In this document: positions 33,528 through 41,966 of the stretch, one piece after another
How the letters are laid out: every line of letters starts with the position of its first letter
Numbering within the stretch: the stretch's first letter is position 1
Source of the DNA: CAZLAK01 sp964557545
Lineage (GTDB): Bacteria; Bacillota; Desulfotomaculia; Desulfotomaculales; Pelotomaculaceae
Assembly (NCBI GenBank): GCA_964557545.1
Contig: CAZLAK010000008.1
Coordinates: 1 to 64,000 of the forward strand
Reading direction: 5' to 3'
DNA length: 64,000 nt
Position numbers and translations under genes: made by a program
Notes under the pieces: generated by a model
The model's database searches: none
Told to the model about the DNA's origin: nothing
Seen by the model: the letters and a program-made list of their open reading frames with translations, nothing else

Positions 33528-33914
33528 TTATTCTTTGCGCCCTTCCTCTGACCGCTCCACCAGATTGCGCACTATAGCGCGCACATCTTCTATATTAAAA
33601 GGTTTAACTATATAATGCTCAATACCTTTCTCTCTGGCTTTATCCACCACATCCATCTCGCTGTAGGCGGTCATGATGACTACCTGGATTTCCTCCGATA
33701 TTTTACGCAAGCAGTCGAGTGTTTCTAAACCGCTCATGCCGGGCATTTTAACATCTAAAACGACCACCGGCGGTTGTAATTCTTTAACTTTATCTATCGC
33801 CTCCTGCCCGCTGGACGCAACTTCCACCTTATAACCAATTTCTTTAAAAATTTCGTACAGCAGGTAGCGCACTCCCGCCTGATCGTCGACAATGAGCACA
33901 TCACATCCTCCCAC
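33528..33914 (-). CDS. spo0F: Spo0F-type single-domain response regulator
   Basis: A lone receiver domain of 128 residues, the phosphorelay intermediate that passes phosphate towards Spo0A at sporulation onset. Acidic pocket Asp10-Asp11, phospho-acceptor Asp54 (VLDVKMPG), Thr82 and Lys104 (KPF) are all in place. No output domain follows. GTG 33914 is used; GTG 33899, with GGGAGG seven bases upstream, is an alternative. A sigma-H-like promoter lies upstream. A CheY role is possible, but the fba-fsa-rho context is typical of spo0F. Confidence 0.88.
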   Translation of the reverse strand: MGGCDVLIVDDQAGVRYLLYEIFKEIGYKVEVASSGQEAIDKVKELQPPVVVLDVKMPGMSGLETLDCLRKISEEIQVVIMTAYSEMDVVDKAREKGIEHYIVKPFNIEDVRAIVRNLVERSEEGRKE

Positions 33915-33994
33915 AGTATTGTACCCCCATTCCCCTGGTCAAAAACTTAAAAAATGTACAAAAATAAGACAAAATTAATAACAAGTACTGTTTT

Positions 33995-34020
33995 ATTCTA
34001 TACACTAGAGAAAAATCCTT
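33995..34020 (-). promoter_or_regulatory. Possible sigma-H-type promoter of spo0F
   Basis: Minus strand AAGGATTTTT (34011-34020) and ATAGAAT ending at 33995 have AGGATTT and GAAT 14 bases apart. This resembles the sigma-H consensus AGGAnnT with an 11-14 base spacer to GAAT, used by spo0F and spo0A in Bacillus. The region is AT-rich throughout, so chance similarity is possible. Confidence 0.5.
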
Positions 34021-34077
34021 CAAAAAACTTTTATACACGTGAATGCCTGAGTTAAAAAATAGTACTAAGTGCTAAAA

Positions 34078-34857
34078 TTAAATTGGGAAATGAGGCACTC
34101 CTGAGGGTATAAGGAAAGCGGCCGCACCGAAAGCCATAAAGAGCATCACCACCAGAACAAAAACAGCCAGCAGGGGGCTAAAGACAGCCAGCAAGGCGCG
34201 CAAAACAGAAATACCGTGCAATTCCCTTAAGGCTATGGCGAGCAGTGTTACCGTCCAAATGGTTACTGTAAGACCAGCTAAAAACAAAATAACGGCAGCA
34301 GCATGGCTGTTTTCTATCCGGCTGGCCAAAAGCTGGATCGGAACTAAAAACAGTGAAGGGATAGCAGCAAAACCCACAGCGGCCAGCACGCCCCGCGCTG
34401 TACCCCTGCCGCCCAAAAGTTCAGCCGCCAGGTGCAAAAAGGCGCCCCAGGCCGCCCACTTAACGTAGCCCCAAAAGAGACCCAAAATCATGCCAGCGGG
34501 CAAAAATGCGCGCCAAAAAGCGTCCGCCCCGTATTTTAACGCCGGCCCCCAAAAGCCGCCCGCCAGGCGGTATAAAGTAAGGGAAAGCATCGCTGAACCC
34601 GCCAGGCTGAGCAGCGTTACGGCCAAAAAGGCCTGGGCCAGCGGCGGTTTTGGGGCCATTGCCGCCATAGTTTTTGCCGGCTCAAACAATACACCGTAGA
34701 CAATTTCCAAAAACCCCGGCCTCCCGGGGCTTTTCCCGCCTGCAGCAGCACCTGGCGGCTGTTCCTCAAAAAAGCCGCTTTCCTCGCCGGCGTTGCCGCC
34801 CGGAGTGTTGTCGTCATTCCCGCCATTGACCATTTCTTTGCCGTACGGTTTGTCCAT
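34078..34857 (-). CDS. Yip1-domain membrane protein
   Basis: About 259 residues: a hydrophilic N-terminus rich in Gly, Asn and Pro, then GFLEIVYGVLFEPAKTMAAMAPKPPLAQAF, the usual entry to bacterial Yip1-family domains, followed by five or six predicted membrane helices. Function in bacteria is unknown. ATG 34857 has GGGAGGC seven bases upstream; the ORF is open to 34890. A gap of 71 bases separates it from sppA. Confidence 0.8.
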   Translation of the reverse strand: MDKPYGKEMVNGGNDDNTPGGNAGEESGFFEEQPPGAAAGGKSPGRPGFLEIVYGVLFEPAKTMAAMAPKPPLAQAFLAVTLLSLAGSAMLSLTLYRLAGGFWGPALKYGADAFWRAFLPAGMILGLFWGYVKWAAWGAFLHLAAELLGGRGTARGVLAAVGFAAIPSLFLVPIQLLASRIENSHAAAVILFLAGLTVTIWTVTLLAIALRELHGISVLRALLAVFSPLLAVFVLVVMLFMAFGAAAFLIPSGVPHFPI

Positions 34858-34928
34858 AATCAAAGCCTCCCTCAAATATTTTGCCGCCACCCAAAATCAC
34901 ATTAAAGTGTGCTTGCCCCGGCTTTTAC

Positions 34929-35846
34929 TCAGCGCACCCTGATGAAAAACGGCCCGGCAAGTGACCGCTCTACGAGTTTTAAACTGCCGGCACCAATTGA
35001 ACTCGCCAAACCCGCCAGCAGCTCCTGCCAAAATCCGCGCGGGCTAAGCTCCACTATTTCCGGTTCCCCCTCGATCCCGGCCAGTTCTGCCGCCATTTTT
35101 ACCGCATCCCAAAAACCGCCCAGCCGGTCCACCAGGCCCAGTTCTAAGGCTTGGCGGCCGGTAAACACCCGCCCGTCGGCAAGTCTTAACACCTCAGAGC
35201 GGTCTTTTTGCCGGCCCGAGGCCACCACATCTACAAACTGGCTGTATATATCTTCGACCATGGACTGAAAAATAGCCCTCTCCTCGGGGGTTACCGGCCG
35301 GCCGGGAGAGCCCATGTCTTTGTGCGGGCCGCTCTTAAAGGTTTCTGTGCCAATACCTACTTTGCCGTACAGACCCTCTAAGTTGACCAGTTCCACGATC
35401 ACGCCGATGCTGCCGGTGATGGTGCCGGGGTTGGCCACAATCCCGTCCGCGCAAGAAGCAATCCAGTAGGCGCCAGAAGCCGCCGTGTCGCCCAGTGACG
35501 CCACCACTTTCTTGCCGGAACTCTTTAAATTTTCCACAGCCGCACCGATCTCCTGGGCCGCCGCCGCCGTCCCGCCCGGGCTGTTTAAGCGGATGACGAC
35601 CGCCCGCAAACGGGCGTCTTTGGCCGCTTCCCGCAAGGTGCCGGCGATATCTTCGGCGCACTGCCCGCCGCCAAAACTCCCGCCGTCCCGGCCGCTTGCA
35701 ATGGCACCGTCGATGTAGACAACCCCCACCGCCGCCCTGTCCGCACGTGTACCGCCCGTCCCGCCGCCGTAACGTAGGGAGGCCGCCAGAACAAGACTTA
35801 AAAAAACCAAACCCAGAACTGCCCCTGCCACTAACTTCTTTTTCAC
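34929..35846 (-). CDS. sppA: Signal peptide peptidase SppA
   Basis: Membrane-anchored Ser/Lys protease that degrades cleaved signal peptides. 305 residues: one N-terminal membrane helix (about 5-24), VIRLNSPGGTAAAAQEI (oxyanion region), the catalytic serine in DTAASGAYWIAS (Ser124), and the catalytic lysine in KSGPHKDMGSPGRP (probably Lys176). It is the short half-length form typical of Gram-positive bacteria and archaea. Confidence 0.93.
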   Translation of the reverse strand: MKKKLVAGAVLGLVFLSLVLAASLRYGGGTGGTRADRAAVGVVYIDGAIASGRDGGSFGGGQCAEDIAGTLREAAKDARLRAVVIRLNSPGGTAAAAQEIGAAVENLKSSGKKVVASLGDTAASGAYWIASCADGIVANPGTITGSIGVIVELVNLEGLYGKVGIGTETFKSGPHKDMGSPGRPVTPEERAIFQSMVEDIYSQFVDVVASGRQKDRSEVLRLADGRVFTGRQALELGLVDRLGGFWDAVKMAAELAGIEGEPEIVELSPRGFWQELLAGLASSIGAGSLKLVERSLAGPFFIRVR

Positions 35847-35963
35847 CAGCCAGATCCTCCTCCCTGTAAGCTATTTAAACACCTTCTCTTAACATGCTCT
35901 TAGCGTGCTTTGCTTAAATGAAAAAAATTCACCCTTTAACCACGCGAAAAAGCAAAAATAAGG

Positions 35964-35991
35964 AAAAAGCTTTGGCTCTTTAACCAAAGCT
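35964..35991 (-). terminator. Terminator after pyrG
   Basis: Minus-strand hairpin AGCTTTGG/CCAAAGCT (35984-35991 with 35969-35976), eight perfect base pairs around an AT-rich loop, followed by TTTTCC. Lies nine bases after the pyrG stop. Confidence 0.8.
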
Positions 35992-35999
35992 GTCACAGT

Positions 36000-37622
36000 T
36001 TAATCCGCCAGCTCCCGTTTTTGCTCTCTGTGTTTTAGGGCCGCGCCTATAAAATCCCGGAAGAGGGGGTGAGGGCGGTTGGGCCGGGACTTAAACTCGG
36101 GGTGGAACTGAGTGGCCAAAAACCACGGGTGGTGGGGAAGTTCAATAATTTCTACCAAGTAGCCGTCCGGCAGGGTGCCGCTCATGACCATGCCGGCCCC
36201 GGCGAGAGCAGACCGGTAGGCGTTGTTCAGTTCGTAGCGGTGCCGGTGTCTTTCTTCGACAATTTCCTGCCCGTAAGCCCGGTGTGCCAGTGTTCCGGGC
36301 AAAAGTCTACACGGGTAACGCCCCAGCCGCATGGTCCCCCCCATCTGGTCCAGCCCTCTTTGGCCCGGCAGCAGGTCAATTACCGGGTAAGGCGTATGGG
36401 GGTTAAACTCCGTGCTGTTAGCTTCACGCCACCCCAAAACGTGGCGGGCGAACTCAACCACCGCCAACTGCATGCCCAGGCAAAGACCAAAGTAGGGAAT
36501 GCGCTGCTCGCGGGCGTAGCGTATAGCCTCAATTTTACCTTCAATGCCCCTGTCTCCAAAGCCGCCGGGGACCAAAATACCGTCGACCTTGGCCAAAAAA
36601 TCGCCCGCGTTGGCGCGGCTTACCTCTTCAGAATTGATCCAGCGTATATCCACTGCCGCGCCGTGATAAAACCCGGCGTGGCGCAGGGCTTCTGCCACGC
36701 TTAAATAAGCATCCGGCAGGGAGACGTATTTGCCCACCAGACCAATTACCGCGGTGCGGCTTAAATTTTTCATTCTGGCCACCATTTCCCGCCATTCTGT
36801 AAGGTCCGGAGGACCGGTGACCAGGCCGAGCTTTTCCAGAACAATATCGGCCAGGCCCTCCTCCTCCAGCATGAGCGGCACCTCGTAAATGGATGGGGCA
36901 TCTAAGGCTTGAATGACGGCTTTTTTTTCGATATCACAAAAGAGAGCCAGTTTTTCTTCCATTTCCTTGGAAAGCGGACGCTCTGTACGGCAGACGATGA
37001 CATCCGGCTGAATGCCGATGCTTCTGAGCTCTTTAACACTGTGCTGGGTAGGCTTGGTCTTCAGCTCGTTGGCCGCCCTCAGATAAGGGATCAGCGTTAC
37101 GTGAATGTAGACCACATTTCCTTTACCGAGGTCGCCCTTTAACTGCCTGATGGCCTCTAAAAAGGGCTGCGATTCGATATCGCCGACGGTGCCGCCGATT
37201 TCGGTAATGACCACGTCGGCCCCCGATTCGTCGGCCACATTTAAAACGCGCTCCTTAATTTCATTGGTGATGTGGGGTATGACCTGCACCGTCCCCCCCA
37301 GGTAATCCCCGCGCCTCTCCTTGCTGATGACCGACCAGTAAATGCCGCCCGTGGTCACGTTGCAGCTTCTGGATATGTTGATATCGATAAACCTCTCGTA
37401 GTGGCCCAAGTCGAGGTCTGTTTCCGCCCCGTCTTCGGTGACAAAAACTTCACCGTGCTGGTAGGGGCTCATGGTGCCCGGGTCTACGTTGATATAAGGG
37501 TCTAATTTTTGAATGGCTACTTTTAAGCCCCGGCTCTTTAAAAGCCGCCCCAATGAGGCAGCCGTAATACCTTTGCCGAGAGAGGAAACCACTCCTCCGG
37601 TGACAAAAACGAATTTAGCCAT
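36000..37622 (-). CDS. pyrG: CTP synthase
   Basis: Glutamine-dependent amination of UTP to CTP. 540 residues: an N-terminal synthetase domain (KFVFVTGGVVSSLGKGITAASLG, KLDPYINVDPGTMSPYQHGEVFVTEDGAETDLDLGHYERF, TEIGGTVGDIESQPFLEAIRQ) and a C-terminal class I amidotransferase (VPGGFGDRG, YFGLCLGMQLAVVEFA with catalytic Cys, FLATQFHPEFKSRP). It is followed by its own terminator. The first 30 bases of many Firmicute pyrG transcripts carry a reiterative G-stretch; none is evident here. Confidence 0.98.
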   Translation of the reverse strand: MAKFVFVTGGVVSSLGKGITAASLGRLLKSRGLKVAIQKLDPYINVDPGTMSPYQHGEVFVTEDGAETDLDLGHYERFIDINISRSCNVTTGGIYWSVISKERRGDYLGGTVQVIPHITNEIKERVLNVADESGADVVITEIGGTVGDIESQPFLEAIRQLKGDLGKGNVVYIHVTLIPYLRAANELKTKPTQHSVKELRSIGIQPDVIVCRTERPLSKEMEEKLALFCDIEKKAVIQALDAPSIYEVPLMLEEEGLADIVLEKLGLVTGPPDLTEWREMVARMKNLSRTAVIGLVGKYVSLPDAYLSVAEALRHAGFYHGAAVDIRWINSEEVSRANAGDFLAKVDGILVPGGFGDRGIEGKIEAIRYAREQRIPYFGLCLGMQLAVVEFARHVLGWREANSTEFNPHTPYPVIDLLPGQRGLDQMGGTMRLGRYPCRLLPGTLAHRAYGQEIVEERHRHRYELNNAYRSALAGAGMVMSGTLPDGYLVEIIELPHHPWFLATQFHPEFKSRPNRPHPLFRDFIGAALKHREQKRELAD

Positions 37623-37654
37623 AACTAAAGCACTCCTAATCGCACGCTGGCATT

Positions 37655-39340
37655 TTACATTATCTCTGGCGCAGAAACCCCTAAAAGACCAAGGGCGTTT
37701 TTCAGCGTTATCCTGGTAGCTTCTACCAGCAAAATTCTTGCGCCGGTCAAGGCCTCATCACCGGTAATTACCCGGTGGCTGTTATAAAAGCTGTGCAGGA
37801 TGCCCGCCAGTTCGTGGACGTACCGGGCAATGCGCTGCGGTGCCAAACCTTTTGCCGCCGCAGCCACCTCTTCTGGAAAATCGGCAAGCTTCCTGGCCAA
37901 AGCCAGCTCCAGTTCTTCTTGCAAAAGACCCAAATCAACCCCGGAGGGGTCGGGCACCTCACCGCCCTGTTGCCGGTACAGCTTTAAGATACTGCAGATG
38001 CGGGCGTGGGCGTACTGGACGTAGTATACCGGGTTTTCGTTGGACTGCGCCCTGGCCAAGTCTAAATCGAAGTCCAGGTGGCTGTCGGCACTGCGGGCAA
38101 CAAAGAAATAGCGGGCGGCGTCTTTTCCTACCTCTTCCACGAGTTCCTCTAAAGTAACAAACTGGCCGGAACGCTTGGACATGCGCACCAGCTCCCCGCC
38201 CCGGTAAAGCCTGACCAGCTGCATGATAACCACTTCCAGCGCCTTTGGGTCATAGCCTAGGGCGGCCATGGCCCCCTTCATGCGCGGGACGTGGCCGTGG
38301 TGGTCCGCGCCCCAGATGTCAATTACCCGCTCAAAGCCGCGCATGAACTTGTTGCGGTGGTAAGCTATATCAGCGGCAAAATACGTGGGCACGCCGTTGG
38401 AGCGCACTACCACCTCATCTTTCTCCGCGCCAAAAGCGGTGGCCTTAAACCACTGAGCCCCTTCACTTTCATAAATGCAGCCCCGCTCCCGCAGCAGATC
38501 TAATGTTGCGCGCACTTCTCCGGAGTCGTGCAGGGACTGCTCTGAAAACCAGACATCGTAAAACACGCCAAAGTCTTCTAAGGCTTTCCTGATTGCCGCC
38601 AGCTTTTCTTGAAGAGCGTAATCCACCAAAGCACGGCGCCTTTCGGCTGAAGAAACGTTTACGTAGCTGTCCCCGTAAGCGGCGGCAAAAGAGCGGGCAG
38701 AATCTATAATATCTTCCCCGTGGTAGCCGTCCTCGGGCACTTGTGCCGGCCTGCCGTAGAGCTGCAGGTAGCGCGCCTCCAGTGATGCGGCGAAATTTTC
38801 GATTTGGTTGCCGGCGTCGTTGATGTAGAATTCCCTGGTCACGCAGTAGCCGGCAAAGTCGAGGATGGAAGCTATGCTGTCGCCCAGGGCTGCACCGCGG
38901 GCGTTTCCCATGTGCAAAAGACCGGTAGGGTTGGCGCTGACGAATTCTACCTGCACCTTCGCGCCTTTGCCCATGTCTACCCGCCCGTAATTTTCGCCGG
39001 CGGCTAAAATGCGGGGGATGGCCCCCAAAACCCAGTCCGGCCGCAGGTAAAAATTAATAAAACCGGGCCCGGCGACTTCCACCCGCTCTACCGGGATACC
39101 GGTCGGGGCAAGGTTTTTTACCAGCAATTCAGCCAGCCGGCGCGGTGACTGCCGGGCCGGCTTGGCTAAAAGCATGGCCAGATTGGTAGCAAAATCTCCG
39201 TGCTCTTTTTCGCGCGGCACCTCCACCACAAAACTGGGCACCCCGGTTGCACAAAGAGCACCGGAATCTACCGCCCTGCGCCAGGAAGCCAGCAGGGATT
39301 CCGCAAGGCGCAGGCGGTATTCCTCTACTATGCCCTGCAT
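37655..39340 (-). CDS. argS: Arginyl-tRNA synthetase
   Basis: Class I synthetase charging tRNA-Arg. 561 residues: an N-terminal Add1 domain (VEVPREKEHGDFATNLAMLLAK), the HIGH-equivalent motif FVSANPTGLLHMGNARGAALGDS, EFYINDAGNQIENFAASLEARY, the KMSKS-equivalent VRMSKRSGQFVTLEELVEEVG and a C-terminal DALR anticodon-binding domain. Two of its substrate tRNAs lie at the other end of this window. It is 32 bases upstream of pyrG, so the two may be co-transcribed. Confidence 0.97.
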   Translation of the reverse strand: MQGIVEEYRLRLAESLLASWRRAVDSGALCATGVPSFVVEVPREKEHGDFATNLAMLLAKPARQSPRRLAELLVKNLAPTGIPVERVEVAGPGFINFYLRPDWVLGAIPRILAAGENYGRVDMGKGAKVQVEFVSANPTGLLHMGNARGAALGDSIASILDFAGYCVTREFYINDAGNQIENFAASLEARYLQLYGRPAQVPEDGYHGEDIIDSARSFAAAYGDSYVNVSSAERRRALVDYALQEKLAAIRKALEDFGVFYDVWFSEQSLHDSGEVRATLDLLRERGCIYESEGAQWFKATAFGAEKDEVVVRSNGVPTYFAADIAYHRNKFMRGFERVIDIWGADHHGHVPRMKGAMAALGYDPKALEVVIMQLVRLYRGGELVRMSKRSGQFVTLEELVEEVGKDAARYFFVARSADSHLDFDLDLARAQSNENPVYYVQYAHARICSILKLYRQQGGEVPDPSGVDLGLLQEELELALARKLADFPEEVAAAAKGLAPQRIARYVHELAGILHSFYNSHRVITGDEALTGARILLVEATRITLKNALGLLGVSAPEIM

Positions 39341-39467
39341 TAATCAAAAAACCTCCTTAAAACTGCCATCGCAGGTTAAAACCCGCCCCCGTCTCAACAA
39401 ACCCAATCATAAGCTTAATACTTTTGTTTAAGAGCTGTCAAGAAACGGGGGCACGTCTTGCCCGTAT

Positions 39468-40061
39468 CTACTCAGCTAACTCCCGGTACAGAGAGCGCCC
39501 AGCTAAAAAGGCTTTCCTGCCGGCTGCCAAGAGTTTACCCGGCACAACCTTTTCCATGGCCTTTTCCCAAGCCTCATCGCTAAAAGGCAGCTCACCGGCT
39601 AAAAACCCCATGAGCACCATGTTGGCGCCGCGCGGATTGCCTGTTTCAGCCGCCACCTTCTGAGCTTCGACCACACGGGTGCGGGGTACGGCCGCCTTTA
39701 TTGCCTCCACAATTCCCTGGGGGTAGCTGGCCGAACCGGCGAGCACCGGTACCGGCATAATTTCCCAATCGTTGATTATGACCGTGCCTTCTTGCTTTAA
39801 GTAAGGGAGAAAGCGCAAAGCCTCCAGTTTTTCAAAAGCCAAAAGGACATCGGCCCCTCCCTGGGGGATGAGGGGAGAAAAGACCTTCTCACCAAAACGC
39901 ACCTGGGCAACGACACTGCCGCCGCGCTGGGCCATACCGTGCACTTCAGAAACTTTCACGTCGCACCCACAAGCCAGGGCAGCCGCCGCTAAAAGCCTGC
40001 TGGCCAGAATAATCCCCTGGCCGCCCACGCCAGCCAAAAAGACATCGCGCGCTTTACACAC
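39468..40061 (-). CDS. iorB: Indolepyruvate:ferredoxin oxidoreductase, beta subunit
   Basis: Gamma-domain subunit of the oxygen-sensitive enzyme that oxidises aryl pyruvates from aromatic amino acids to aryl-acetyl-CoA while reducing ferredoxin. 197 residues starting DVFLAGVGGQGIILASRLLA, with SEVHGMAQRGGSVVAQVRFG, both diagnostic. It overlaps iorA by eight bases. An aminotransferase upstream could supply the 2-oxoacid. Confidence 0.93.
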   Translation of the reverse strand: MCKARDVFLAGVGGQGIILASRLLAAAALACGCDVKVSEVHGMAQRGGSVVAQVRFGEKVFSPLIPQGGADVLLAFEKLEALRFLPYLKQEGTVIINDWEIMPVPVLAGSASYPQGIVEAIKAAVPRTRVVEAQKVAAETGNPRGANMVLMGFLAGELPFSDEAWEKAMEKVVPGKLLAAGRKAFLAGRSLYRELAE

Positions 40062-41826
40062 CGGTCAAAACCTCCTTTGCCAGCGCACCTTCCCGGCAAA
40101 CCTGCACACACAGCCCGCAGCCGGTACAGGTGTAAGGATCTACGGCTGCCACACCGCCCGCCACGGCCAAAGACGGACAGCCCAGGCGCGTGCAGGCGCG
40201 GCAGCCGGTACACTTTTCAGACCGCACAACCACCGGCTGGCCGGCTTTCTTTTCCAGCAGCACACATGAACGCCGGGAGATAATTACTGAAGGCTCGCCG
40301 GCTAAAACTTCTTCTCTCACTGCACTTTCCACGGCCGCCAGGTCCAGGGGATCGACCGTGCGCACCCTCTTTACGCCCAGCGCCCTGACCAGGGCCTCTA
40401 AGTCAACGGCCGGGGCTTCTGTGCCCATCAGCGTGCGGCCGGTGCCGGGGTGGTGCTGGTGTCCGGTCATGGCCGTTGTCCTGTTATCCAGGATTATCAC
40501 CGTGGTATGGCCGCCGTTGTAAACGCAGTTCAAAAGGCCGGTAATACCGGAGTGCAAGAACGTAGAGTCGCCAATTACAGCTACCGTGCGCTCGGCCATC
40601 TGCGGGTCAGCCTTGCTTATGCCGTGGGAGGCGCCAATGCTGGCTCCCATGCACACGCAGAAATCCATGGCCTCCAGAGGCGGCAAGCCCCCCAGCGTAT
40701 AGCACCCGATATCTCCGGTTACGGTTAGGCGGAGTTTTTTCAAAGTGTATAGCACGCCACGGTGGGGGCAGCCCGGGCACATGACCGGGGGGCGCGCAGG
40801 CGCTGCCGGAAGGCCGGTGGTGTTAACGCCCTCAAAAACAACGGCAGCCAAAAACCCTTTTTTGGCAAACGAACGGCCAACAATACCGGGGTCCAGCTCA
40901 CCAAAAGGCGGGATAATTTCTTTGCCGGCAACAACAATACCCAAAGCCTTAATTTGTTCCTCCAAAAACGGGTCGAGTTCCTCCACCACTGCCAGTCTTT
41001 CTACTCCGGCGGCAAAACGGCGGATAAGCTCTTCCGGCAGGGGGTAGGTCATCCCCAGCTTTAAAACCGAGGCCTGCGGGAGCGCCTCCCGCACGTAATG
41101 GTAGGCAACACCGCTCGCAACCACCCCCAGCGAGCGGTTGCGCCATTCGATGAAGTTTAAAGGAGTCTTTTCCGCGTATTCTTTCAGCTTTGCGGTTCTT
41201 GCCTCGATGGCCGCTCGCCGCCCCCTGGCGTAGGCGGGTACCATGAGGAACTTGGCAGTATCTTTTCGGTAAGGCCGCCTGGCAGGAGCAGGGCTGGCAA
41301 CCCCTCCCTCAACCGGGCTTTGGGAGTGAGATACCCGGGTCGTCGTCCTCAAGAGAACGGGGGTGTCGTACTGCTCGCTTAACTCAAGGGCCAGGACAAC
41401 CATTTCTTTGGCTTCGCTGCTGTCAGCCGGCTCAAATAGCGGTATCCTGGCAAAGCGGGCGTAATGGCGGTTGTCCTGTTCGTTCTGCGAGCTGTGAATC
41501 CCCGGGTCGTCAGCCGAAACCACCACCAGTCCGCCGTTAACGCCAGTATAAGCCAGGGTTAAGAGCGGGTCGGCGGCCACATTAAGTCCTACGTGTTTCA
41601 TTACGGCCATAGCCCGCACGCCGGCCAGGGAAGCGCCGATGGCTACTTCCAGGGCTACCTTTTCGTTGGGAGCCCATTCGGCGTAAACACCCGGGTAACG
41701 GGCAAAGTTTTCCAGGATCTCGGTGCTGGGCGTGCCCGGGTAGGCAGCAGCCACAACCACACCGCCTTCGTAGGCCCCCCTGGCAACAGCCTCGTTTCCG
41801 GTTAAAAGCTCTTTCAATAAGTCCAC
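40054..41826 (-). CDS. iorA: Indolepyruvate:ferredoxin oxidoreductase, alpha subunit
   Basis: Thiamine-diphosphate catalytic subunit. 590 residues: pyrimidine-binding domain (AAYPGTPSTEILENFA, GVRAMAVMKHVGLNVAADPLL, DDPGIHSSQNEQDNRHYARFARIPL), central CPGCPHRGVLY, ThDP/Mg motif GDIGCYTLGGLPPLEAMD and IGDSTFLHSGITGL..DN, and a C-terminal two-cluster ferredoxin domain (CTGCRACTRLGCP, CTGCGLCVQVC). GTG 41826 overlaps its own GGAGG; TTG 41817, six bases after GGAGGTGG, may be the true start. A long GC-rich hairpin lies just upstream. Confidence 0.94.
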   Translation of the reverse strand: MDLLKELLTGNEAVARGAYEGGVVVAAAYPGTPSTEILENFARYPGVYAEWAPNEKVALEVAIGASLAGVRAMAVMKHVGLNVAADPLLTLAYTGVNGGLVVVSADDPGIHSSQNEQDNRHYARFARIPLFEPADSSEAKEMVVLALELSEQYDTPVLLRTTTRVSHSQSPVEGGVASPAPARRPYRKDTAKFLMVPAYARGRRAAIEARTAKLKEYAEKTPLNFIEWRNRSLGVVASGVAYHYVREALPQASVLKLGMTYPLPEELIRRFAAGVERLAVVEELDPFLEEQIKALGIVVAGKEIIPPFGELDPGIVGRSFAKKGFLAAVVFEGVNTTGLPAAPARPPVMCPGCPHRGVLYTLKKLRLTVTGDIGCYTLGGLPPLEAMDFCVCMGASIGASHGISKADPQMAERTVAVIGDSTFLHSGITGLLNCVYNGGHTTVIILDNRTTAMTGHQHHPGTGRTLMGTEAPAVDLEALVRALGVKRVRTVDPLDLAAVESAVREEVLAGEPSVIISRRSCVLLEKKAGQPVVVRSEKCTGCRACTRLGCPSLAVAGGVAAVDPYTCTGCGLCVQVCREGALAKEVLTGV

Positions 41827-41861
41827 CTCCGCTAGTAAATCTCCTCGTACAAAATAATACG

Positions 41862-41904
41862 GCCCGGGCCAAAGACTTTCTCCGGCACCGTCCCGGGCCG
41901 GCTA
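41862..41904 (-). terminator. GC-rich hairpin between the aminotransferase and iorA
   Basis: Minus-strand CGGCCCGGG (41896-41904 area) pairs with CCCGGGCCG (41862-41870) across a loop of about 25 bases, followed by TATTATTTTG. It could terminate the Lrp-aminotransferase transcript or attenuate iorAB. The tail is a weak U-tract, so the call is tentative. Confidence 0.5.
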
Positions 41905-41966
41905 AAAACCAAAGCGTCACCCTTATTTTAGTTTAACAAAAACAAAGAGCACCTGGACAGCATTTT

